Origin: Acorus gramineus
Lineage: Eukaryota > Streptophyta > Magnoliopsida > Acorales > Acoraceae
Direction: 5' to 3'
Assembly (NCBI GenBank): GCA_030737835.1
Contig: CM060855.1
Coordinates: 12,309,927-12,373,926 of the forward strand
Length of the DNA: 64,000 bases
Below are positions 1-10,800 of this stretch, in pieces. Each line of letters starts with the position of its first letter. The first letter of the stretch is position 1. The position numbers and the translations under genes are program-made. Under the pieces are notes generated by a model, which saw only the letters and a list, made by a program, of their open reading frames with translations, was not told the DNA's origin and did not search any database.

Positions 1-570
1 ATAAATTTTAAAAGGGTATAACAATAATTTACCATGCATAGTTAGAGTTAACCACACATCTGATTAGTTATATAGACTAAAATAAATATTATCTAATAAG
101 ATATGGACCTAAGGGGATTTATCAATTTTACAAGAATTTTTTCTGATTTTCATAAATTTCGAGGGTCATAGATCAATTTTTCCCTTTATTTTATTATGGG
201 CGCTGAAACACTCGGTTTTTTTTATAGTCTAAAATACAGTCCTATATATCTCATTAGAAATCCAGTGAAACATATTTTCTCATTAGACAATATATATACC
301 TCGTTAAATATATTTTTTACACTTATTAAATATATAGGTTAATTCAACTCAAAAATGGAATGATATACACTTTTTATCAAAGCATATACCTCATTAGATG
401 ATGTTTACTATTTTTAATAAAATAAAAATATGCGCGGTATGAGTTTTGAACCGTATAAATGACTGAGTCTAACATTTTCTTATTAATATTCTTATCTTTA
501 AGGTTTTTTGGATTGCGGCATGGATTTGTTATCTTAACCCCATTTGGAAATATTATGAGAGTTTATGCTA
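1..570. repeat. AT-rich spacer with MITE-like sequence
   Basis: No coding region is visible. Roughly 215-480 carries phrases such as tatacctcattag and cattagaaatcc that recur around 15.9, 19.4-19.9, 38.5, 45.9 and 49.7 kb. It looks like a decayed member of the same short MITE family (family A here). The ends could not be fixed. Confidence 0.35.
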
Positions 571-583
571 ACTTATTTGAACA

Positions 584-801
584 AGTCTCCAGTGGTCATA
601 GTACAATGGTTTAGAGTTTACCTGTGTTAAAGATAGGTCTTGGGTTCGAGTATTGGCGCTGACTTACCCACCTGTTTGTTGGCAATTATTTGAAAGAATT
701 TTTCGTGGGACCGAGGCAAACAGGTGGAGGTAGCCTTCCCAGCTTAACCGTAAGGTCAGCCACGGGGGTCCCTCCGATATCAAAAAAAAAAAAAAAAAAA
801 C
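584..801 (+). mobile_element. tRNA-derived SINE with perfect target-site duplication
   Basis: A short non-autonomous retroposon. The head has Pol III promoter-like boxes: an A-box-like stretch near 586-597 and a B-box-like GGTTCGAGTAT at 643-653. The body ends in an 18-base poly(A) run. The 13-bp direct repeat acttatttgaaca lies immediately before (571-583) and after (802-814) the element, as expected for LINE-assisted insertion. The perfect repeat and uninterrupted tail suggest a fairly recent insertion. The exact SINE family is not assigned. Confidence 0.85.
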
Positions 802-814
802 ACTTATTTGAACA

Positions 815-1605
815 TAGTTATCAAGAATTTATTTTTTTAATCAAATTATTTTTTGTGGTTATTCTAGATCTATCCAACTCTTGTTCGACACACTCCAAAC
901 AAGGGCTTAGATAGTAGCATCACACCATGTCCCCCTCTTGAGACTTTTTTTTCTTTTTGGATTCTTAAAATAGACCCTAGTAAATTAAGAGAAAAAAAAT
1001 GCATCTAACATGCTGGTATCCACATAACACTATGTCTTATTTAGATGTCCAAATTGTGACGAAAATCTTACCATCAGTACATTAAATGGGAAAACATGCT
1101 CCTACAATTTCTTGCACATGCATGAAAGATTTGTGATTGCCAATAAGGAAAATTCACATAAGCCTTGACCAGGCAACTTGATGATAAGATCATCAACAGT
1201 CGAGAAGAAGGAAACTTAAGAATGTTATTGAAGGGTCTAGTGATCCTCAATGTCTTAGGGTGATCGAGGAACTGGCAAAAGGATCTCAAGAAATAGTTCC
1301 TTGTAAATGCGCCTGTAATTCGCTCTATTCAAGTTACTGTCTAAGTTACTTTATGAAATTATTCATTCCAAAGATAGAGTTTGTGACATCTTCATGCAAA
1401 AATTCCCACCTTTCTTTTTCTAACAAAACAAGGTGATGCTCAATCCATAGCAAGACAACCACATATGTAAATCACATCATTTTTATAAGGGCATCGCTAA
1501 ATGCAGGAGTAGTGTCAGGCCTACTCACGTGATTAAATGACATGATCTATCGTATATTAAATCATTCTAATTGAATTTCTAAAATTACATATGATCCTCA
1601 CGGGA
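815..1605. other. Spacer, no gene recognised
   Basis: AT-rich DNA with a few short ORFs (for example 1074-1289, minus strand) whose translations match nothing I recognise. The stretch 1070-1430 is somewhat less AT-rich and could be a decayed gene or transposon fragment, but no motif supports a call. Confidence 0.3.
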
Positions 1606-1619
1606 CTACTTATAATTGG

Positions 1620-3360
1620 ACACAGTTATCCCCATAGACCCCACCAAAATTTCGTTACCCCACCCCAATAATTTTCTTGGGGTGGAATAATTGAAAGAGT
1701 GAGAGAGAGGCTAGGGAGTATGAAGGAATTTGAGGAGGGAGAAAAAAAGAAAAAGGAGTTTGGGAGAATAGAGAGGGGTGGCGGGCAGTGGAGGCCAGGG
1801 AGGGGGAGGAGGGAGAGAGAAAGTGAAGAGAGGCTGCGCGTGACAGGTAGAGGTGGTCGAGGAGGGTGAGAATGAAAGAGAGGCTGGGGAGTATGGAGAA
1901 ATTCAAGGAGGGGAGAAAGAAAGAGGGGTATGGAATAAGCCTGTCAACGGGTCGCAGGTCGACCGGGACCCAACTTGATAAAAAACGTAAAATACCCGAC
2001 CCGAATGACCTGAGATATGATATAGATCCAACCCGAAGGACACGATCATCCAAACTGGGCGGGTCTGGGTTTACACCGACCCGATCCTATTAGACTCATT
2101 AGGCCCATGTCCTAAATTTTCTACCCAATATGGACTACCAATTTGACCATCCAAAATAGATCACTATCCATTATCCATACCCAAATATGCCTAGTCAATT
2201 CCCAAATCCAATATCTAATCAGGGTCCATTCCATTATTCATGTACCCAAATCCATATCCAATATAGACTTCCCATCAAATATGAAATACGAAAAAAAAAA
2301 AAAACCTAATCACTCTTTTCCACCCAACATAGCTGCCACCCTGGATTCCATTTCCTTTTAGTGAATTGTAATTTTTAATTTTTTTGTGATCTTATTGAGT
2401 TCACCTTCTTATTCCATCCAAACCTATCCCTTCTAAACAATTCTTCACAGGCTTCACCCCACACTCTCTCCTACACCGGAAGCCCTAACCCTAGAGAGGT
2501 CAAATTCAACCCCCCTCCATTCGATTTCAAGGTGTCTCCATCCGGAAGTAAGTATATTTTTTCAGGTCCCGCGATGAAGGGAGGGAAATCAAAAGCGGAG
2601 ATGACGAATAAAGCCTAAAGCAAAAATGCCTTTTTGAGCTTTTTTTTTGTGTGGACCGGTCTTGTTTTGGATCTGTGGTTGTGGATATGATGTTTTTAGA
2701 CAGATTTGTGAATGCTTTCGGTGAATAACACACCGTGAAGACGCCTACGACGGACTAACGGAGAAGGATCCTTACAAGCATAAGAGGCCTGCAAGTGTCT
2801 TCTTTCATCTTCATGTATTCCCTCTTTTCATTTTTTTCCCGCTGTTCAGTTGGGTCGACCCGGGTCCGACGAATCCAGACCCAGGATAGCAATGTCTTGG
2901 GTCTGCTGGATCCTCGATTGGACTCGAGTTCGGTAGACCCCAACCCAAGTTGGGTCAGGGTCCACCCTGACTCGGCCTGAACCCGATCTGTTTGACAAGC
3001 CTAGTCTGGGAGGACAGAGGAGGGCGGCGAGTGGTGGAGATAGAAAAAGTGAAAAGAGGTTGCACGTGACAGGTAGAGGAGGTTGAAGAAGGTGAGAACG
3101 AAAGAGAGAGGCTGGAGAGAACAAAGAAGGGTGGCGAGCGAAAAAAGCCATAGAGGGGAGGGGCAAAGAGGAGGAGAGAGAATGAGAAGAATGACGAGGG
3201 ATGGTATTGTGGGCTATGGGTTGGGGAAGAGGAGGCTGATGAGGGAGACAGAGAGATCGTTGGAAAGGGTGAGAAAAAAAGAGAGAGCTAGGTGGGAGAG
3301 AAATGGACACGGTGGAATTTCATATGAGATAGGAATATAATAGGGGGGGTGAGAGTAACC
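1620..3360. repeat. Purine-rich repeat hosting a hAT-like insertion
   Basis: Both flanks of the inner element (1690-1935 and 3005-3350) are purine-rich and share phrases such as gtgacaggtagagg and gagagaggctgg, so they look like internally duplicated parts of one repeat. The outer ends, near 1636 (ttaccccaccccaa) and 3355 (gggggtgagagtaacc), are weakly inverted relative to each other, which suggests a non-autonomous DNA element. ORFs here are compositional artefacts. Confidence 0.4.
1936..3003. mobile_element. hAT-like non-autonomous element (CGGGT-word core)
   Basis: The left end TAAGCCTGTCAACGGGTCG and the inverted right end TAGGCTTGTCAAACAGATC pair as imperfect terminal inverted repeats. 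The flanking 8-mers gtatggaa and gtctggga match at six of eight positions, consistent with an aged 8-bp hAT duplication. Subterminal zones are packed with cgggtc, gacccg and acccgaa words. No transposase is visible. It sits inside the purine-rich repeat described around it. Confidence 0.5.
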
Positions 3361-3900
3361 ATGCCAAAAAAATAGATGTAAAAATACATTTTTTGTGCAA
3401 ACGAGACATAAGTCTAGATATATACATTATTGATAGTTTTTTAATTAAGCTCATATAATTTATTATAAAAATAAAAAAACATGTGTCTTAAGATAATTAT
3501 CATAATATATACACACACACCGATTTAATATGTTTAAAATAAATCAAAATCCGTACGGATTTTGTCTGGATTTATAAATGGGGTTGTGTTTATTATTATT
3601 TTTTAATAAAAAGTGGGGCACGGGTGAATGAGCCCCCAACCATCACTGCCGCTGCGCGTGACTCACCCCATGTAGCTGGCGCGAACGAAGCCCGTGTCAA
3701 GTATCAACTCATCCACGTCGACCACGTAAGTCTTCGAACAATAACAATCTTTCTCCGCTCATCCAACAAACCGTCGAATCTCGAACCTCCACATACACGT
3801 GAAAAAGACGGACTTTCTCTATTGTTTTTTCTCGCTTTGCCTCCTCCTCCGGTTCGAAAAGGATAAAATAAATAATAATAAAATAATAAAAATAAAACTC
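3361..3900 (+). promoter_or_regulatory. Upstream region of the kinase gene
   Basis: From 3361 to about 3600 the sequence is AT-rich spacer. It becomes more GC-balanced from about 3620, and CT-rich tracts (tctctctttctttctccc, 3900-3936) appear just before the leader, as is common near plant transcription starts. No convincing TATA box was found, so the start site is not defined. Confidence 0.4.
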
Positions 3901-3937
3901 TCTCTCTTTCTTTCTCCCACCCCCTCTCTCTCTCTCG

Positions 3938-3985
3938 ATGAAACGAAAGCTTTCGATCTGCCGATCTCTAATCGCGTGCCTTTAA
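3938..3985 (+). CDS. Upstream ORF 1 in the kinase leader
   Basis: An ATG followed by 15 sense codons and TAA in the presumed 5' leader of the kinase gene. The predicted peptide is basic (MKRKLSICRSLIACL). It ends about 150 nt before the kinase ATG. It may be a translated upstream ORF that tunes initiation or simply chance; the leader boundaries are not known. Confidence 0.35.
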   Translation: MKRKLSICRSLIACL

Positions 3986-3992
3986 ACCTTGT

Positions 3993-4038
3993 TTAGGGTT
4001 TCCTGGTTTCCCCAAATCGACATCTAGGGTTAGGGTTT
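3993..4038 (+). promoter_or_regulatory. Two telo-box motifs in the leader
   Basis: TTAGGGTTT occurs at 3993-4001 and again at 4030-4038, the latter preceded by another TAGGG unit. The telo-box is a known cis-element of many plant housekeeping and translation-related genes, usually near the transcription start. Its presence supports placing the start or leader of the kinase gene here. Confidence 0.45.
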
Positions 4039-4069
4039 CATTGTTTCCCCCAAATCGACCGGTCTCCAG

Positions 4070-4117
4070 ATGGCGCGAAAGAAGAAGAATAAACGCCTCC
4101 CGATTCGCCGTTGGTAG
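4070..4117 (+). CDS. Upstream ORF 2, 21 nt before the kinase start
   Basis: ATG, 15 sense codons and TAG, giving the very basic peptide MARKKKNKRLPIRRW. The stop lies 21 nt upstream of the kinase ATG at 4139, so ribosomes translating this uORF would have little distance in which to reinitiate. Whether it is within the mature leader depends on the unmapped transcription start. It could be regulatory or fortuitous. Confidence 0.4.
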   Translation: MARKKKNKRLPIRRW

Positions 4118-4138
4118 ACTCTCCCCCAATATCTTCAC

Positions 4139-4898
4139 ATGGAGAAGGAGTCCACACGGAGGAAGAGAAAGGGCACCGACGAGATCCGAAGAACCCCTGG
4201 AGTCGTCGGATCGCACCTTTCGTTCGAGGACCACACGAGGCGGAAGAAGAAGTGCAAGGAGGAGGAGGAAGGAGAAGAGGAGGCCCTCCCAGAGGAGGAG
4301 AAACGGCCGCCTCAACCTCTCCACGGCGTTGTCACCGCCCCTCCGTTCAGCCGGCGGTTACTGTCATCGGGTTCCCCGACACGGGGCATCAAGAGGAAAC
4401 TCGGGTGCATTGATTCGACGACGCGGATATGCGGGCGTAAGAGGAGAATCGAGCGGGACTATGTATTGGGTCGCCCCATCGGGAAAGGGAAGTTTGGGTC
4501 GGTACGATCGTGCACGAGCCGGTTGACCAGGGAGGAGTTCGCTTGCAAGACATTGATGAGGAATGGGAGCGAGCCGGTCCATCGTGAGGTGGAGATCATG
4601 CAGCACCTCTCGGGGCACCCCGGGGTGGTGACGCTGAGGGCGGTTTATGAGGACCGCGAAAGCTTTCACCTTGTGATGGAGATGTGCCCCGGTGGGAGGT
4701 TGCTGGATCAGATGATCAAGGAGGGGAGGTACACGGAAAGGAGGGCCGCCAGCATTATTAGAGAGTTGGTTTTGGTTATGAAGTACTGCCATGATATGGG
4801 TGTCGTGCATCGGGATTTAAAGCCGGAGAATGTGCTTTTGACCGCATCTGGGAAGATGAAGCTCGCTGACTTTGGGTTGGCCACACGGATCACGAGTG
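4139..4898 (+). CDS. PEPKR2: Kinase exon 1 (N-lobe through DFG)
   Basis: The start ATG at 4139 opens the frame that runs uninterrupted into the kinase N-lobe. The donor is agtg|gtaagac at 4898/4899. The split Gly codon after ATRITS is completed by exon 2. GC content is clearly higher than in the flanking introns. The frame stays open for 14 bases past the donor, so a naive ORF call overruns the exon. Confidence 0.9.
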
Positions 4899-7800
4899 GT
4901 AAGACGTTTTAAGCCACTGCTTGCATGTATTTGTTTTCTAGTTGGTTACAATCTTACTGCATCGTGGATCTTGATACATTGTTTGCTAAGTCATACAGGT
5001 TTTTGTAGTGTGGTGTGTGATTCTCTGATTTGTTGGTAATTATTGTTTTTGTCGGGTTTGGCATTTGGTTTTGGTAGAAGTGTTTGTTAATGTTGGAATT
5101 TGTGTTAATAAGATGGGGTTCTTAGTAGATCTCTCTTCTACTAATGTCACTTCCTAGGGTATGCCTCCCTCTGAGGTGTCTTGGTACGCTATGGGCCCCT
5201 ATTAATTTCTTAATGAAATTTGGTAGGGTTCTACCATTACATCCAAAAAAAGAGAGATGGGGTTCTTAGTATCTGTTGTCACATGGAAATATTTGGATTT
5301 TGTTAATTGTTTAATAAGAATCTTGATTCACAAGTCCCAAACTGTTGTTTGAAGATGACTTCTACTTCTATCTTTCCCCTAGAATACAATAGATTTCCTC
5401 TTACACTATAATGGGTGGTAGATTTTGTAAAGTAATCAAATGAAACATTGGCCTATGTTTCCCTTTTTTGGCCTAGGTTTCTTTTTTTTCCCCCTTGTTT
5501 GTTGTTTGTTATACTGTTGATTTGTTGGCACGCTATCACTCAATTTACATTGTATATTTGTATTGTTAGTTATGCTCACTTGTTGAAGGATTCATTTCTG
5601 CATGGTTTTAGAGACAAGTAGGCATCTACTACTGGGGGGATTAAATGGTTTTTTGATGGGTTCTGGCTATTGAGAAGTGTCTATTATTGGGATTGAACAC
5701 TGACGGCATAATTGCATGGACAGCATGACCTGTTGTAGCTTAAGTTACAGTCAGATGTGCTTCTGGTATTATGGCGAACAGATAAAAACATTTTTCTGGC
5801 TTGAATTGACTTCAAGTGAGAAATAAGCATGGATCTTGAGCTGGGATTTTGGTGTAGTGTGTGTAAAAATATCTTAGTAGTCATACATGTTCATATGTTA
5901 TGAGCAGATTTTGTTTACAGTTACTTTTTTTTCTCTCTCAACAGCCAGAATGTAATTTGATTTTATTTAAGGCGGGGATGCTTCTTGTGTCCTATGTGTT
6001 CTTTGTTTCCCTTCTTTATTTTCCTCTGCATTCTACTGTAGGATTTTGAATGAATCCACAATTGTTTAAAAATAATTATACTCAATTCATTTACTGGGAG
6101 TTATTGCAGTTTTATACTTTGCTAACTTCTCTTGATGCGTCTGAATCAGTGTATAAAAAATCATTTTTAGCGGCGATTAATCCCCCTAGGCCTCGGTGGG
6201 TCCAAATCAAAACGCTTAGAGCCTAGTCCTCCTTTCTAGGCGATTGCAGGACTAGTCGGCGACTGCCTAGGAATTTAAATATAAGAGTCACAAGACTAAT
6301 TTTCTTTTCTATCCATCTGTATTATTGTTGATGGTTTGCTAGGTTTCTAACTGGATGGATTTGTTGTCTTCTTTTATATTCAATTAGTCGACTAATAGCT
6401 ATTAAACTTCCTTGCTTATATGTTATGTTTGTTGATTAATTTTTGTATACTGTCTCTGCAATGCTGATATTGTCAATTTTATTTTGATTTTAATTTTTTT
6501 ATTGTTTTGCTGTCTAAAATTTTAATTATATTATATTATATATATGTATGTATCCACGCGTTTGGTATAACTATTATGTATATAATATCTGTATTTGTAT
6601 TATTTTTTATTATTTAAAAAGTGATCGATCAATTCCCATCCAGCTGATTAATCTCCAATCGGTCACCTACTCACCAACTGAATAGAGCGCCCAATGCTTT
6701 TTTCAACATTCAGACATGTTTTCTACATCGTTTCAATTGTGAACTGGCATCAATTTGGGCAAAATGCTTTTGAAGAAGTACCGCAAATGTCTTTGAATCG
6801 AGGAATGAGGCATTCTTGTTTACAGATGGGAAAATTGGTGGAGAACAATTGCCATAGACAGATTTGCTTTGGCTAATATGTGGTAGACTAGTGGTAGTCT
6901 TGGATGCAATCAGACATTATTTTCATTTGGTGAATGTTTGGAAAAAAAAGAGGTGTCCATTAATGCATGCTTGTAAATTCTTGCTTGAGGATTTATGATG
7001 CATTGATTAGGAATGCCCACCTAACAGACACCTTTTCATTGTTATTGAGAACTTCGGGAAACCTAGATGTCTTTATTTGCAGTTCTAAGAGTGTCATGAA
7101 TACTTTCTTTGTTTAATTTTTTTCTTCGTCCTATTAAAAATGTGGTACTGTTAGAGAGGTGGACTTCAACACATTGACCGACATGCTAATTCATTGTGTA
7201 TTTGATACTACATGAATTCTGCAACAATTTAAAGGTTCTGAATGCGCTAAAAATGTTCTAGATGAAACCTGTAGGTTTTTTTTTATTAAACAGTAGGCAA
7301 TCGCCGTCATCTTATTAAATCAGAGAGAAAGCCCAAGATAACAAGTGAAACCAAAAGCAAAATAAAACAGTCAGAAATCAACAAAGCAAAAGGAAACAGA
7401 AACAAAAAAAAAAGGAACGGTCCCTGAAGAAGGGGCCGAAAGAGAGGGCACATCACAGACTACTCCATGATCACCAACTTGCCCCCCCGAGATCCGGACC
7501 GAGCTCACACCCCCACACACCTTCCCCCACTCCTGAATGCTTATGAGAGCTGATTCCCAAATGTTTTCAGTATATGGAATTCCACCTTTGAAGATCACCT
7601 GGTTTCTGGTAAGCCAAATCCATCAAAGAACTGCTGGTACCCACATCTGGGAGACCTTTGCGCAGACCCCTCGATCACCATGTCGCTTCAGCTTCTTACC
7701 CACCTCCCATGAAACCTGTAGGTATTATTGCAATGTTGATCCCCCGTCTTCATTATTTTTGGCACCATGTACTAGATGATCTTTTAAAGTGAAACGTTCA

Positions 7801-10800
7801 CAATATATCTTCGTTCACTGGTTCAGCAATTTTGGTTTGTAATCCTCATATAACAAATATTATTTGGGGCCTTATTTAGTCAATGTTCTTGTACAGGTCA
7901 GAGCTTGTCAGGTATTGTTGGCAGTCCAGCTTATGTTGCACCTGAAGTTCTTACGGGACATTACTCAGAGAAGGTTGATGTATGGGCTGCTGGTGTCCTT
8001 CTCCATGCACTGTTGGTTGGAGTTCTTCCCTTCCAGGGAAACTCTTTGGAAGCTGTTTTTGAAGCAATAAAGTCTGTTAAGCTTGATTTCAGCACTGAGA
8101 TATGGGGGTCAATATCAAAACTTGCACGTGATCTAATTGGGAGGATGCTGACCAGAGATGTAAGCAAAAGGATGACTGCTGATGAAATACTGAGTAAGCA
8201 TCTGGACTTTTCTTTGTACAAATGCATATGGCACATGCACCGTAGACTTGTAGGGGATAGTATTGTTCTATTATATTTGCTGATGGCATTTGTGTTTCAT
8301 CTCTTTGGTAGTGATATCCTAATTAGTAGGCTTACCAGTAGTTGCAGAGCTATGTCCCGAGTAGAATCAAACACAGTTACATGCTTTTGCATTAGAGGTA
8401 ATTTTTGATCTGTTGGTCCCATATGAGATCTGTGGTGATATTGTTTGCTATTTAATTAATGTGCTTCATATAGCAGGAAAACAGAATAAAATAGAACAAT
8501 TGGGTAAAAAAAACATATTTTTACATGATTGAGTGCTCCTCACTTGGTATATATCTAAGTTTTTCCTGTTCATTATTTGTGGGATGATTGGTCAGTGTAA
8601 ATTTCAAGGTATTCAATTAATATGATTTTTCTCAAAGTACCAAGTCAGTTTGTGAATGGTTCTGTAAATTGTATAGACTTTGAACTTGGAGTGTGTTCCT
8701 TTGGGAGTGAGTTTTACATTCTTTTCTTTTCTTTGTTTGGAGAAGCCTCATGTCCTCACACTTTCATTTAAAAAAAAAGAAAAGAAAAGAAAGTGATGCT
8801 CTCACACTTGGTCATTGTTGAATCGGTATATTTCTGTGGTGCTCTCACACTTTCATTTTTAAAAAAGGGGCGCTGTTGATAAAGTTCACCTGATGCAAAA
8901 ATTTCTCTGGACATCAATGAATCCTGAAATTTCTGTTTTTAATTTTTGGATTACTACATGTTTTGCATAGCAACTTGGATTATTCAAATCATCTTGATAT
9001 TGCTCTGTTGACATCTGGGAATAGCTAGTGCCAGTTGTTGGTTGCTTTGATTGTCGTTAAGATCTTGTCTTTGCCAACAAGATATAAAACTTTTACCTAT
9101 TCTTGATATAAAGTGATAGTAAGAAGTCAATTCCAAAGAGAGGCTATTGAAGCGAACGAGTAAAAATAAAAGATTATCAATTCTCGGCAAAAAAGTTTAA
9201 AAACAAAATATCAAGGGTTGATTTAAGAAAACTATTCTAATAGCTAAAGTTGAAATTAATATATGAAAAAGGCCACCAAGGATTTGAAAACCACCCCACG
9301 AATATTGTGATGGTTGTTTCTTTTTGCACTTAATGAAAACAAAATATTTCAAAAGCAGTTCACTTCTACTCGATTTAAAAATAGAGTTTATAAAGCATTG
9401 ACCGTATCCTATTTAAGTAGAACGACATGAGATCTAAAAATACCCATAATCAAAAGAAATCTGAGTTGAAGAAACTATATAAACATAAAAAACAAATCAA
9501 AAGCATCAGTGCATAAAGAAAAGAACCAATTACTCAAATTCATGAGGTGGAATCCTCTCCTTGATGGGAGGATTCTCTAGCCTACCATGGTTGGTGATAT
9601 TCTAGAATAAAAATAAAAATAATCAATGAAAATAAAATAAAAAAACACTTTTATTGAAAACACAATAAAATCTATGCCTCTAATACCAAAGAAACAAAAA
9701 CTAAAAACAAAAACTCAAAACAAAAAAAAAAGAACAAAGATTGAAAATAAAATTCTTCTTGGCTGAATGAAGAGATGCCCTTCTCTTTCTCTGCAGTGCC
9801 CTTTTTATAGGGTATTGAGGGTTCAATTGGTTGTAAATGCTGATTTGCAAAACATGTTAAAGATGTAATTGCAAAATATGTTGGAGATCTTGTTGATTTG
9901 TTTGAGAAGTCAAGGCTGATTTAATTAAAGATTTTGTTGATTTGGCGAATCAAGAAGTTTTGATGAATTTTTTAGTGCTAATTCTTTCTCCAATTTATAA
10001 CCTGCCAAATTTAGATTTCTGAATTTTAAAATATGGCTCCTCATGAAAAAATATGATTATGCATTTTTTTTTTTTTTGAGGAAAATATAGGAGAATCTTA
10101 TTTTAAGAAACCCCCGGATTTAGGAGACGAGGGATCTCCTTACAATAAAAGAAAAGGAAAAATACAATTAGATGATTATGCATATTAACTGTATAAATAT
10201 TGTCAATTCATGTAAAATATGCTTTGAATATAAAGAACAAGAAACTTTCTTAATATGCATATAAAAATGAATAATTACATAGAGAAATGTTCCAAAACAA
10301 CTCTGAAAAGCATATGAAAATATGTTCTTTTGAATATCTAACACCAGTGTTGCTAAAGCAAGTGGTATTGTTAGAGAAGTTTTTTTTTTTTTTTTAATAT
10401 TGGAGGGACCTCCCATGGCTGTCAAGATGGGAAATGTTACCTTTGCCTGTTTGCCCAGGTCCCACAGAAAATTAATAAAAAGCTTCATAACTCTTCTTAA
10501 AGACTTCATAAAGCGATTCTACTTACGGGAAAACCGATTCAATAAATTTGGAAATTCCCTACCTCAACGATGACCACTCAAATCTATAATGCTTATCAAT
10601 TCAAATTTACTTTGAAGATGCATTTAAGAGTAATTGCAAAGATATTGCCCATTGGCAATTAGATACATAATACATTGCAAACTAATAAATGTGGTCTGCA
10701 CATGTATATAGTATATATCCTTCAAAAAGATCACACTTTATGCACTCTGATTTCACTCATATCCTAACATTTTAAAAAAATGAAAGGTGGTTGGCTTATC

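Larger units (their letters stand above)
4899..7896 (+). other. Kinase intron 1 (2,998 nt)
   Basis: It starts gtaagac and ends ttgtacag. It holds two LINE-derived insertions with exact target duplications (5128-5254 sense and 7277-7708 antisense) and a GC-richer patch at about 6170-6290 with phrases like cctaggcctcgg and ctaggcgattgc, partly echoed near 6640-6695. That patch resembles a degraded hAT-like element related to the one at 10819. The remainder is T-rich intronic sequence. Confidence 0.85.

Noticed and set aside
584-660. Possible tRNA gene
   Set aside because: A- and B-box-like motifs are present but there is no cloverleaf or anticodon arm, and the element has a poly(A) tail and flanking duplications, so it is a SINE head.
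690-914. 74-codon ORF on the plus strand
   Set aside because: It runs through the body and poly(A) of the SINE; the poly-lysine stretch is the translated tail.
4025-4038. Telomere-like tagggttagggttt
   Set aside because: Only two units; better explained as a telo-box cis-element in a leader than as an interstitial telomere.
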